NCBI GenBank assembly: GCA_948567375.1
Contig: OX419757.1
Span: 17,174,001 to 17,238,000, forward strand
DNA: 64,000 bases
DNA from: Lunularia cruciata
Lineage: Eukaryota > Streptophyta > Marchantiopsida > Lunulariales > Lunulariaceae
Reading direction: 5' to 3'
The notes below the pieces were generated by a model. That model did no database searches, was not told the DNA's origin, and was given only the letters and a program-made list of their open reading frames with translations. Positions 21,790-33,000 of this stretch are shown here, in pieces (position 1 is the first letter of the stretch; the number at the start of each line of letters is the position of its first letter). The translations under genes were made by a program, and so were the position numbers.

Positions 21790-22704
21790 CAAAATCTCCT
21801 ACTGAGATTCCTCATTTCCCTGATCATTCTGCTCCACAACCTCCACTTGGGCAACTTGTCGAGGTTGTCCATTCTTGAGTGGACATTCAGCAATGCAATT
21901 CCCCAATTGGCAACAATAAAAACAACCACCATTTTGTCGCAATTTCTCTCTATTTGCTATGCTCAGTGGTCTTTGTTGAATTGCATCAATCTCCATTGGT
22001 GCTGGCTCCTCCACTTGTGTGTAGTGTATTGGTAGGCTTTGTGGAGGTCAAGGTCGAGACCAAGTTGTTGCCATTAAGGAATCAAAACGTTTGGCCAACC
22101 GCATGGCTTCCTCCAAGTGTTGTGGCTCTCATATGGTTACCTCTAATTTGGTTCTTGTCTTCAAGCTCCTTACAAATCAATCCAGAGCTTCACCTTCCAA
22201 AATATTTGGGATCTGCATGATGGTGTTTTGGAACTGTGAGATGTAACTTCTTACAGAGCCAATCTGTTTCAACTTTGCCAACTTATCCCGTGCAGCTCGT
22301 GTGGCATTTATAGCTTGGAACCGACTGATTATTGCACTCTTGAATTCCACCCATGTCAAGATCGGTGTAACCATTTGTCGTTCGGCTCGCTCTACTCGGA
22401 ATCTACACCATAGCTTTGCTACTCCATCCAATTGGCTAGAAGCCAAGAGAATCTGTTTTTACTCATCTTGTAGATTGGTAGCTTCAAAATAACGTTCACA
22501 ATCAAACACAAAATTCTCCACTGCACCCGGGAGATTCTTGCCTTCAAATACCTTGGCTTTAGGGAATTGAATGTGATCTTCTCCATCTCGAACTGGCGCT
22601 CTATCTATCTGTTCTTGTCATTGCTGGTCTTGTTCATCCAACAATCGAGTAAGATGCTTGATTTGTTGTTGCATTGCAAGGATAACATCCGGTATTGCCG
22701 CCAT
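21790..22704 (-). pseudogene. B2 gag, with stops
   Basis: The start ATG at 22704 is followed by Gln-rich sequence and an early TGA (near 22620). The gag core follows (SSQLDGVAKLWCRFRVERAE, ISRFQAINATRAARDKLAKL). A CCHC-type knuckle near 21930 is degenerate (CFYCCQLGNCIAEC, His changed to Asn). It would have been the nucleocapsid precursor of B2. Confidence 0.88.
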
Positions 22705-22962
22705 TGCTTCTACTCTATTCCACTACCCTCAATTTATCTAGTTGATTAACACATAGATACAACACGTCCACTGTTCTCCATAAGTTACCACTGGAAGTAT
22801 CAAGGGTTCCTCTAAGACAATGATTATATGTAGAAAATCATACCCAAAGCGCGAGGTGATGAATTGTGTGAAACGATGCTTTGGTAATATCTGGACATGA
22901 AAGTCCCAATGGTTTGGTGGAAGTGGATTTGGTGGTCTATAAATTCCATCCATCCCATTCCT

Positions 22963-22974
22963 GCTCTGATACCA
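22963..22974 (-). promoter_or_regulatory. B2 primer binding site
   Basis: The minus strand reads TGGTATCAGAGC, an iMet-type site one base inside the 5' LTR. Confidence 0.9.
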
Positions 22975-22975
22975 A

Positions 22976-23399
22976 TGTAAAAGACCAAAACCGAGGAGAG
23001 AAATAGGAGAATGGAAACTCACATTGGGATACTTGAATGAGGGAAAACTCCAAATGCCTAGCATGAGCTTCGGCTTTGGTATTTATAGATAGCATACAAG
23101 ACTCATCAAGCTTCTCAAGAAGCTTCCTTGAGCCGCTTTCTTGGAGTGCAAGCCAAGTTAACCAGGAAGCTTCTCAAGAAGCTTCCTTCTAGAAGCCGCC
23201 TACTTGGAGTGCAAGCTAAGCTAGTTAGAAGCTTCTAGAAGCTCTCTTTCTAGAAGCTACCTGCTTAGGGCGCAAGTTAACTAGTTAGGAAGCTTCCCAA
23301 GAAGCTTCTTAGATACTTCTAGAATATTCCAAGCTATTTTGTCTTATTCTCTACTTTGTAAACCCGACTAACTTCATCGCTAAACTCCATATTGTTACA
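22976..23399 (-). repeat. B2 5' LTR (424 bp)
   Basis: TGTAAAAGACC...TATTGTTACA. The minus-strand TATA box CTATAAATA is at 23088-23080. Heat shock modules lie at 23317-23329 (perfect) and 23228-23245 (last unit degraded), both upstream of the TATA box. Confidence 0.95.
23317..23329. promoter_or_regulatory. Three-module heat shock element in B2 5' LTR
   Basis: TTCTAGAATATTC lies about 230 bp upstream of the LTR TATA box in the element's own orientation. Confidence 0.6.
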
Positions 23400-23522
23400 A
23401 TCTTTCTCTAGATCCATTCCCAATCTTATTGCAACAGAGCGAGACAAGAAATTCTTTGCTGCTCCCGGATCTATTAATACTCTCACTTGATTACCTTCTA
23501 GGATTCCATTCACAACAATCAA
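23400..23522 (-). pseudogene. A2 protease N-terminal fragment, cut by B2
   Basis: The frame begins [20 protein letters not shown] and continues to [13 protein letters not shown], where B2 is inserted. The rest continues at 17743. The catalytic motif reads D-P-G. A1 also has Pro at this position, so the change was inherited by both copies. Confidence 0.9.
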
Positions 23523-23529
23523 TTGTGAG

Positions 23530-24706
23530 GTTGCCTTTCGGGATCTTTGCGCATTATTCTTCTTCCTTCCCTCGCTTCTCTGCTTCCTTATTGAGCCAGT
23601 AAGGCCGCGAGGTACATTTACTGGTGATCTTTGTTTTCCAAAGTGGTTTCTACCTCCTCCTCTTCAATGTGCCTCTCCATGTTGTTCAAAGATTGCATGT
23701 ACAAAGGCTGAGGGCCTCTAGGGAAATGAGTGCGACAATTGGTAGATATGTGCCCAATACGGCCACAATTGTAACAACGGCATTGTTCTCCTCGAGTCCC
23801 TTCTCCTCGTGGGACTCCATCTCTTCGTTCTTCTACCTGTCCCCGCTCCCCTTGAAGCGGCCATGCTCCTTGATCCCGAAATCAAAGGTTGCCCAATTCT
23901 ATCGATATTGGTCCACCCATGTGTGGCATTTTTGCCCGATAATGTTGAGGTATAGCTACTCCTTCACCTCCATCTAATGCTCCTGCTATTCTCTACGCAC
24001 AAGCAATGGCTTCAAATACCATGCAAGGGTTTTGCACCAGGACTTCTTGGCAAATCCGCTCTTTCAACCCTCGTTTGAAATTTTCGAGAGCCTCTGCTGG
24101 ACTCATGTCGATAATTGCAACTTGTAGATCCAGAAATGCCTCCATATACTCTTGTACGCTATTCTTCTATCTCAATCTCCATAGTTGGGTTCAAGCCATC
24201 TGCACAGAATCCACCAATTGGAAATTCTTTAGCAGTCCTTCTTGCATTGCTATCCATGTGACCTCCCTTCTCTCGTCCAGCATAGATCGTTCCCAAGCAT
24301 CATACCATGTGAGCACTTTATTGGTCAAGTACCCACATGCAAACACGCCTGCAGCATGCTCTATGATCTCTGTTGAGAACAATCGGAAATATCGATTCAT
24401 TCTTGAGATCCAATTTCCCACTACTCCCATCGTACGCTGCCCCTTGTAAGGCTCGATGTTGCAGGTCTTCTACATCCGGAGTAGCAATGTGGCTTCATCG
24501 TTGATAGGGTTCGTAGGCACGGGTGCCTCTCCAAGTACTTCAGATGCAGGTATTGGGTTTTGAGGCGGCTCTTCTCCTTGCATGGCTTGATTGTTCCTGA
24601 GGATCTGCACTTGACTTTGTAATGTCTCCATGGTCATCTTAATCTCTCGAAATTCATTCAGCATCCCTTGCATTCCTTGCACCAGCTCTTGCAACTGCGG
24701 ATCCAT
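23530..24706 (-). pseudogene. A2 gag relic
   Basis: ATG at 24706 (MDPQLQELVQGMQGMLNEF), coiled-coil N-terminus, a stop after DEATLLLRM at 24470, then the gag core (IEHAAGVFACGYLTNKVLTW) and a good CCHC zinc knuckle at about 23735-23780 (CYNCGRIGHISTNC). Further stops occur between these parts. It is otherwise colinear with A1 gag. Confidence 0.88.
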
Positions 24707-25296
24707 GGTTCCTACAACACCCAATTGCTAACGTCTACTTCAATACAGAGTCAATATAATCACTCTGGAAGGTGCATGAACTACCAAAACTACCATTGGG
24801 ACCTCAGAAGCTATCACTCGTTGATAATACTCCTCACCAAAATTCCTAACCACAAAATCTCTAAACATCACTTTTGGCCTCACTACATAACAGATTTTTA
24901 CTTGAGTGTTGAAAGGGAGAGGACTTGGGACATTCATATCCATATTATCATAATAGAATGTAGATCGTCAAATCCCACTCTCTGTTATATATCACCACAG
25001 GTAGAATCATCGGGTTTGGTGAGTTCATCACTCTGTCCATGAATTCCGCACCGAAGTGATAAACTAGCGATACCCTCATATGCTCACGCTGGATGTACAT
25101 AACCTTGATGTGGAATAGGTTTGAAAATGGAAAGCTAGGTGCGGGAAATTGTCCCCCCGGCGCATCCATCCCATCCGCTCTCTAAAGCCCTTCCTAAGTC
25201 TAACGATTACTCTATGTTCTCTACCTCAAATTACTCAATTTCAATAGTTCGTGCTATTCCAAGAGGGGTGATCCACTCTCTTGGACTAGAACACTC
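24707..25296 (-). other. A2 untranslated leader
   Basis: About 590 bases between primer binding site and gag, colinear with the A1 leader. No gene is seen. Confidence 0.75.
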
Positions 25297-25308
25297 ACTC
25301 TAATACCA
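25297..25308 (-). promoter_or_regulatory. A2 primer binding site, mutated
   Basis: The minus strand reads TGGTATTAGAGT, two C-to-T changes from TGGTATCAGAGC seen in A1. Confidence 0.8.
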
Positions 25309-25309
25309 T

Positions 25310-26051
25310 TGTAATACTCCAAGGACAAGAGAACAGAGAAAACATAGATTGCACACTCAAACAATCGATGCCCCGAGGGAGCACCTTCTCTTTATTATAT
25401 AGACAAAGAGGATCTCCTCCAAGGAAGCTCCACCATAGGATTAGGGACACAGATAGGTGACATGTCAGCAAGCTCCACCCTTGGATTACTTACTTGGATG
25501 GGTGACCTGTTGGGTCTAGGTCCTATCTGGTTGGTCAAACAAGCTTTGACCGGAGGGAATCTTTTAGGGAATCTTCCTGTAGGAATCTCAAAATCACATG
25601 AGTAAGGTACCATTGGAAAGCTCTCGACAAGACAAAGCAGGGGAAAGGGAAGGCCAGCCTTTCCTCTATTGGGGAGGGGGGGATCTGCACACTTTTGAGG
25701 CCTAATTCATCCGTTTAAGGCTCCAAAATTGCCTTCAAAGATTTCAGGCATATTTTGGTTCCTACTCTATTAGTAGAAGTCCCCATTTGGTGATACCTCT
25801 TTCTGATCTGTTTAGTCCATCATGTGTAACATCCTTCCAGATGTTACCAAACCAATTCTCACCTTTAAATCATATGTCTAGCTATTGGTTCTAAGGTTCT
25901 CAAGTCTATTTCGGTTTCTGCCCTATTTGTAGAAGTACTCTTTTGGTGATACTTCTATCTGATCTATTTTGACCATCATGTATAACATCATTCTAGAAGT
26001 TACCAAACCGAATTTCACATCTAGATCATATGGCTAACCCTTGGTATTACA
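25310..26051 (-). repeat. A2 5' LTR (742 bp)
   Basis: TGTAATACTCC...GGTATTACA, paired with 13653-14391. The minus-strand TATA-like TATATAATA is near 25395. The G-box core CACGTG of A1 is CACATG here. Confidence 0.95.
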
Positions 26052-26056
26052 TGACC
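26052..26056. repeat. A2 target-site duplication, right copy
   Basis: TGACC, identical to 13648-13652. Confidence 0.92.
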
Positions 26057-27249
26057 TTACTTTAGAGGAGGTGGAAAAGATGAGTACCACTATTTTAGAT
26101 TCTAGTGTATTGTTAGTGACTTAGTATTATTCCTAGGTATTTGGCTTTGAGAAAGAGTTGAGAAATCTTGGACTCACAAGCCTTTTTGTTTTGGATTCTT
26201 CTATAGTCCAATGATAGCCTATGTGAAGGAATCCGTGACTAGTGGTTGGGTCAAGATAGCAACACATGCTTAGGAGAATATTCCTATGATTATAGTTATT
26301 CCTTTAGACTTTATTTGACTTTTAGCCTAATAACTTGAGTTACTCTAGTAATTAGTAACTTTGGTGCATGACTATTTTACAAGTATATAAACTAGGGGTA
26401 AGGAGGTCCTCATCATCCTTTCATTTGCAACTATCTTTCTCTCATTGAGTTCTCTAGTGAGCAATGTATTGAGTCGTAGAGTGTTAGCCTTGGAGGAGTA
26501 CAATGGAGTTGGAGTTCTTTGCCTTCTTAGTCCATGTGGCGCTACCATAATAGCCATTAGAGGTTGATCCTAAATGAGAGACAAGCCGACTCACAATCCC
26601 TTGTCATGTAAAGCAATGGATCCAAAGAATCCATAGACATGAAGGTTTCTTCCTCTAAATAGGAAAAGGACACCTCTCATCTTTACAAGAAGAACAAAGA
26701 AACAATAAAATTTGCAAATTTTCAATAATGTGTGCACCATAGTAATCCTTCAAGAGTAAAATGGTGAGAGGATAGCAAGTGAGAAGAAAGATTCTACCAA
26801 TGATCCTTTGCTACCCAATGGTAGATAAGAGTGGAATGCATGTTAGGAGTGAATTCTCCAAAGCAAGTACTTGACCTTCTCGCTTTAGAATTTGGATCTT
26901 AGCTCACCATCCATGGTGCCAGAAATAAGGAGTAGAAACTAGGAAACCAATCATCTTGAGGTGATCAAAGGGATGGAGCAAGAAGCATTAGAAGATGGTC
27001 TTAGGTAAGATGCAAGTAGAGAAAATAACATCACCCTAGACACTAAGTTTGGGGACATGGAAGAAGAAGTGAATGCAAGAATTTAATAGACATTTGTAGA
27101 GAAGTATAGTACAAGTAACAATTGGAGGGTCATCAATTACAAGGACTTGGCTCAAAGAGCAATTGTGTATTCATTGATGAAGATGTTCCACTACCTACTT
27201 AATGATCAACTAAGTTGTCTTCTTTGAGCAAGTGTACCCATGAGCAATA

Positions 27250-29000
27250 GTGAACTAAGACAACATATTCTACGTGCATACTTACTATATGATTCAAGAG
27301 TTGGAAGGGGATGAGAGTACAACTTACTTGGCTCCATTTGCTGTAAAGTTTTACATGGGAATCAATTTGTTAAGCAAGGAGAAGCACAAGAATTTCCTTA
27401 GTCACTTCCACTTGGAGGAGTACTTTGAATTAAAACTTCTAAGGAAAAGGAGTTACATGAGCAATTTGGGATACAAACAAAGAGTTTGCCATAATTAGTG
27501 ATTTTGTGGAGTTGAAGATAGTGGAGATCATCCCAAACAAGAAGAGAGCTACACCTTAAAGATTGCAATGCCCTATCAAGAACATAAGGAAGAATCCACA
27601 AGTGGTAGAGATCTCTTTTGACAACAAGAAACCAAAGAAAAAGAAATAGAGGAAGAAGATCTCACCCACCAAGATATCAAAACTATGCCAAAGGGAAGAG
27701 AAGAGTATATGAATGCAAATTCTGCACCGTAGAGGGAGGAAACACCTTAAGTAAAATAGCAAGACAAAGATCAAGAAGATCTTTGGATTGAAGATCCTAC
27801 AACCCTTGGGTTCATCCACTAAAGAACAAGAAATTAATGCAAGAAGATTGGAAGAAGAGGTGGATGTTAGAGGAGATAAATTCACTATCAAAATACTTCA
27901 AGAAGAAGAATTGGCTCTTGTGCTAGAGCAAAGAATGGAAATAGCCAATAGATAGCATTCTTACTCGGCTCAATTTATCAAAAAATTAACTATTTATAGA
28001 TGATGATGCCTTTGTATAAAGATTAGTAGCTAGAAGTAGTAGACTATGTCTCCTTGGCAAAGGTAATGCATACAAGCGACTTTGCAATCAAGATGAAGAA
28101 TGTGGTTTTGAAGTAGGAATTAGAAAGAGATAGAAACATCTACAAAGAAGAATGGTGAATGTTAGTGACTTAGTGCAAGAGAACCATGAAATGAAGGGGC
28201 AAAACAACTCATTGACAATAGACCAAAAGACTTATGAAGAAGACCTATAAAGACTACAAGGTAATTTGAGAGCTCTTTGGCTAAAAGGTAAGCAAAAGTA
28301 GCAGAGGCATGAAGAGGAGATACAGACCCAAGATGCCAAAGTAGCATGTATACAAAGAGATATAGAGCAAGAACAAGAGAAGATTGCTATTGTAATAATA
28401 TGGAGTTATTAGGAGCTATATATAGCTAAAAAGAGGCAAAATTATCATATATTTAGTCAATTCTAAGAATTTTCTAGAAGCATCCATGAAGCTTCTTGGT
28501 GAGATGCCTCTAGGAACCTTCCAAGTATTGAGTAACTTGTATGCAAATTTGCTAACAAGCTTTGCTTGTATACCAAGTAAATAGCTAGTTTAGTGTGCAA
28601 GCTAAGTAAATGGCTAGCTTAGCTTGCACTCCAAGTAAGGCATCTTCTAGAAGGAACCTTCCTTGGAAGCTTCTTTGGAACCTTGAACCCAAGTTACCTA
28701 TAAATACCAAAGCCTAAGCTCAAGCTAGGCATTTGGAGTTTCCTTCACTTGAGTGTTCAAATGTGATCTTTCACTCTGATCCTCCATTCTCCTATTCCTT
28801 TCCTTGATCTTTTATAGCCACCCTTGAACTACCAATGTTGGAATATAAAAATGAGGTAGCTCTTCAACTAAAAGATACACAAGAAGAACTATAAAAGGAG
28901 ATGGAAGAGAGATGTAGACCAATCTCAATCACAAAAATTTCAAGGTATATATGACATGCCAAAGGAAGCAAAGGCAAAGATACTCCAAAACTTAAAAGAT
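27250..29000 (+). pseudogene. C2 coding relic: conserved block plus coiled coil
   Basis: The open stretch at 27274-27495 carries TYLAPFAVKFYMGINLLSKE, the counterpart of TYLSPFAIHFY in C1. After stops, 28120-28390 encodes coiled-coil-like sequence (SDLVQENHEMKGQNNSL, KVACIQRDIEQEQEKI). This is interrupted by the solo LTR and resumes at about 28820 (EYKNEVALQLKDTQEEL). The protein family is not recognised. Shared protein-level features between two diverged copies suggest that it was once a real element-encoded protein. Confidence 0.5.
28391..28816 (+). repeat. Solo B-type LTR inserted in C2
   Basis: TGTAATAATATGGAG...GATCTTTTATA is the reverse-orientation counterpart of the B LTR (TGTAACAATATGGAG...GGTCTTTTACA). 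It has a TATA-like CCTATAAATACC near 28700 and scattered GAA/TTC modules (TTCTAGAAG, GGAAGCTTC). No internal B sequence adjoins it, so it is a solo LTR. Flanks GCTAT/GCCAC may be a decayed target duplication. It is more diverged than the other B LTRs. Confidence 0.82.
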
Positions 29001-29720
29001 CTTTGGTCATTTAGTAATTCTTGCCAAAGAAAGGAGGAAAGGATGACAAAGACCATGTTGCACAAGTTGAAGCTACAAGTCCAAACACATAGCCCATAGA
29101 CATACAAAGATTCAAGGATGAATTGTCTAGCTCTAAAATTTAGGGAACATGAAGAAAGGAAATTTAATGAGTCTTGCAATAATTGAGTGTTAGAAAGAGG
29201 AGGATTGAACTTCTCCTTAGAGCGGTCAGAGGCAAAGGTAGTTCTCTTCAATAGTACTTATTGCCAAAGATCCTCCATAGACTAAGTCCTTCTTAGTTAT
29301 TATCTTTGGAGTAGGAAGAAGTCCAGAGATGACAAAATAGGAAGTTTCTTTGGGGACAAAATACCACCTCCCCAAGATACATGGAATGTAGATATCATTA
29401 TATAGGAAATTTGGATAGGATAAGATAAGATAAGTAGATGAACAATGTATAATGGAGATGAGGACTAGTGCAATTTTGGTAGATCTTTGCATTGTACCAA
29501 ACATTAGATCTCTTCAAGTAGGATTTTCTAGTTAAACTACATGTCAAGTGTAAATATTCATTTACTTAGTTGAAGGCAAATAAACTAAAAGTTCTAAAAG
29601 CTCTTTGTTGCTTTGCTTAATTCTGAGTATTGGTATCAAGTCTTCATTGAGTGACTATTAGTGAATCATTGTAGTAGGAGTGCTAAGTGTTGAGTATGTG
29701 GGATCACTAGTATCTATGGT

Positions 29721-32700
29721 AATTCCTTTAAGGCAATGCTTTGATCGGTCTTTATTGAACTATAATGTTGACAATACTAAAAAAGAACAAACTTAAAAAT
29801 TAGTCACTGATGCAAAGAACCTTTTAGAAGGGTTGAACATGATCTTTGGATCTTTATAGTGAAGAAGACTCTTTATTGTTGATTGGATAATCAAATCAAA
29901 TTCAGAGTTTAGTTGGAACTTATCTTTAGTGAGCATGATCTTTTCTTTTCTATTTTCCATGGTGTTCATTTGTGATAAAATTCCTCTCTTTTGGTATACG
30001 TTCCTGGTCAAGAGGCTAAAATATTAATTAATAATGGCAAGAAGTGATCCTTTTATTCAAATCTAGCCATTTTGTACCCATATACCAAATTTTGGTCAAT
30101 ATTACTGCAATGCAGCTTGTAATCACCTTCCTCTTTGTAGCAAACTTTGTTGGAGCTTTGGATCCCCCTCTCCATGAATTGCATACCTTATCATTGAATC
30201 ATTATCATAATCCCATACTCCTTTAGTTTGACCATCAAAGTAACTATCTGGCAAAAGTATGACAAAGGATATCTTCTTTATCCTTTGTAGACAATATACC
30301 AATTCTTAGGTGGAAATGTATGGTAAAGGAAACCAAGTAATGTGCTTCCTTCTCCTTAAAGCATTGTACATTTTTATGTATAATCATGGAAGATTAACCT
30401 TCAACTAACTACTTCTCTTGCTAACAAGCACTCAAAGAAAACTGTGTGATTGGTGGAAAGGTAGTTGTTCTCTATAGCCAAAATTGTATCATAAATATCA
30501 TTGAAATTGTCCTTTGCATTGGATCTTGATAGTGTGCAACAACCAACTACTTCAACTGATAAGTGATAAAGGACTCTATCAGCTTGGAGTAAACCTTCTT
30601 TATTTTCATATGCTAAGAGTAGAGGGTATAGCCTTCTTGCTCTTTTATATCATTCTAAAGAACTTGCTTCCAATGTTCTTCCATCCACTCCTATCAAGTT
30701 GCCTTGAAGAGTACCTCTATTTCTATTTCAAGCACTTTGAAGCTCAAAGCAAATAGGTCTTGATATGAACTCCTAATTCCAAACGAGGAAAGTCATGTAT
30801 TAGTATCAAAGTATTGCTTTCCAAGCTACTATTTCCCATTGATTGATTGTAGGGTTACATACACCAATAACCATCTTGAAAATTCTAAACGTGTAATTAC
30901 TCAACAAAAGTTGCAAGCACTTTTGGCTTTGGGATTTAGTCAAACTTAGATAAGAGCTTCAGAGTGGAAATAGCTAATTATAGCCCATGACCACCTCATT
31001 GGTATTAATTTTATATCTAGATTTTATACTCATGTGTTTGGCCTCTCGGTACAAACAATAATCATCCAAAAGTACTTGCCATGGACTTTTGATAAAATTA
31101 AACATGTCTTCAACCAAAATCAAATCTCCTTCCATTTTGCTGACCTTTCTTTGTCTTTTGCATTATTTACAGTTCTTTTTAGCAAAGTTTCTTTGGTCTT
31201 TGATATAGAATTCTTTTGTAGGGAAATGCCTTTAGCTTAACTCTCAATCTTCTCAAAGACAAAGGTTTACTTTATGATTAACTTAACTTCTTTTTCATGG
31301 AAAAATACAATATAAATGAATACCTTCTCCAATACATAAAAAAATCACATGCTTAAGATCAAAAGTAAGGAAAAAGAAAGAAATTAATCAAATATGAGAA
31401 TTCCAAGTACCACACTGCAGTAGAAAAACTAGAGTTACATTCATCTTCATCAAGTTTTTCTACCATGGTTTAGATGGAATTTTGGATTTAACTCAATTTA
31501 ATCATATCAACCATGGTTAGGATGTAATTTGAATCTAATTTGAATGAATGCAGCTTCCAGAGTCATAATGAAATCTATACCACAAAGATGAAGCCATACA
31601 GTTGATAGCTCATACTAAGTGAACTAAAAATTAATAAGAACCTTACTAGATACAATATTATAATTGCACAAAATACATATATATACAACCAAGTTCCATA
31701 AAGTAAATATTTAATCATATGGGAGGAACACTCATGTCTGACTCAACATCCTTTACCTAGTTTGGATATAAGATCAGTTGAGTTTTTATTATTTATGATA
31801 ATGAAAATAAAAACTTTCAAAGGTTAGATTATATGACTAATCAAACTTTTTTTAAAGGTAATTTAATAATATCAATGAAGTAAATTAGGGATAGACATTA
31901 GACTTATTTCTAAACTAAGTACACAAAAAAGCCATAGATTACTCATTAAGTACTAAATATAAGTTCCTTATTCTGGAATTCAAAATTAATTTTGAAATAA
32001 GAGAAAAAAATCTTATAACCAACTAGTTAGAATATTTTAATATAATAAATCCATACACTTTTACATCTTGATTCTAAAGTCAAATAGGAATGTTGAAACA
32101 AGATGTGACATGAATAACTTTACCCAACCCAAATTCCAAGTATGTACCTTATGATTGATCAATATGTTTTACTTTATATAGACTAATGTTGTACAATTTC
32201 CAATATATTTTTACTTTATTTAGGCCATTTTGGTACATTTTCAAGAGCATCTTATAAAAATTAATGTACTTGTTTTCATTCTAATAGTCCTCAATATATT
32301 CAAAGGTTATATAAAGAGTCATTAGCCTTTGAAATATATTGAAGACTATTAGAATGAAAACAGTGCTATCAAGAATATCATTTGTTTGCATGGAGTAATC
32401 CAACAAAAGCTTCTTAAACTCTTTCATATACCCTCTTCTCACTTGTACTAGAAGTTCTATTTTAACCTTAATCTTTATTTGGCCATATTTTTTTTGTATT
32501 TCAAATTCATTTATGTTTGACTTATGATTAACAAGTTGTACATATGAAATATGATTCATTTTTTATAAAAAAATCATATTAAAAAAGAGCATTTAATATC
32601 AACATGTATGAAATACAATCTTCAAACTCTTCTTGCATTACTCTCTGCATGATAAATGAAATTTTGTATATTTAATGAAACTACTTTCTTGTAGATTCTT

Positions 32701-33000
32701 TGAACAACTCTTATCTATGGTAGTAGATCAAGTATAAAAAATTACCAGGTAGAATAATTAATTATGAAGTAGGTAATTAAATCATTTCAAAAAACTAGAT
32801 TTAGTTTTCTAAACTATGAAGTTATGCACCTCTTGTATCATGATATAGATATAAATGCGACTTTCTACATATGTTTTATTTCATTTTTATTAAGCTCAGA
32901 TTTTCTTAAGGGAGAAGGAGTTTATTGCTATAAATCTACAATAAATGTTACTTCACACTAGATGTGCACTCATTGCAACCTAACCAAAGAATGATGGTAC
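29721..33000. other. AT-rich intergenic DNA, no gene recognised
   Basis: Long AT-rich stretch with only short chance frames. A strong hairpin at 32272-32361 is listed separately. The first kilobase may still be decayed element sequence, but I could not place it. Confidence 0.6.
32272..32361. repeat. Long near-perfect hairpin
   Basis: Left arm 32272-32307 (starting GTTTTCATTCTAATAGTC) pairs with 32325-32361 (ending GACTATTAGAATGAAAAC), about 35 pairs with one mismatch and one bulge around a loop of about 17 bases. It could be a miniature inverted-repeat element or a small-RNA precursor. There is no terminal TA duplication that would settle it. Confidence 0.75.

Larger units (their letters stand above)
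17744..23399 (-). mobile_element. Ty3/gypsy chromovirus B2, full length, nested in A2
   Basis: 5' LTR 23399-22976, primer binding site, gag, protease, RT, RNase H, integrase, chromodomain, polypurine tract and 3' LTR 18165-17744, about 5.7 kb in all. It interrupts the A2 protease gene, with A2 sequence resuming exactly on both sides. The two LTRs differ at about a dozen positions by eye, so insertion is not very recent. The catalytic residues of RNase H and the integrase core look intact, but single-base frameshifts in RT and stops around the integrase zinc domain break pol. Confidence 0.95.
13653..26051 (-). mobile_element. Ty3/gypsy chromovirus-type retrotransposon A2, with B2 nested inside
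   Basis: A full-length structure on the minus strand: 5' LTR 26051-25310, primer binding site, leader, gag 24706-23530, protease split by B2, RT, RNase H, integrase, chromodomain, polypurine tract, 3' LTR 14391-13653. A 5-bp target duplication, TGACC, flanks it. Without B2 the element is about 6.7 kb. The chromodomain at the integrase C-terminus places it among chromoviruses. Gag has stops, pol has frameshifts, a tandem duplication and changed active-site residues in RT and integrase, so it is structurally complete but dead. It is inserted in the family C copy C2. Confidence 0.95.
26057..29720 (+). mobile_element. Degenerate family C element, copy C2 (right part)
   Basis: This continues 13652 across the A2 insertion. 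26060-26570 matches the reverse complement of 12060-12620 (shared GGTATTTGGCTTTGAG-like and CTAATAACTTGAGTTACT blocks). It contains a plus-strand TATA-like TATATAAACTAGGGG near 26385, suggesting a promoter/LTR. Matching to C1 can be followed to about 29700 (TTGCTTAATTCTGAGTATTGGT). The right end is not defined. No polymerase, integrase or protease domain was recognised. Confidence 0.6.

Noticed and set aside
30000-30760. Minus-strand translation with a faint resemblance to a MULE-type transposase (GVDGRTLEASSL, RRLYPLLLAYENKEG)
   Set aside because: Many stops, no catalytic residues that can be placed, and no terminal inverted repeats found. The similarity is within chance.
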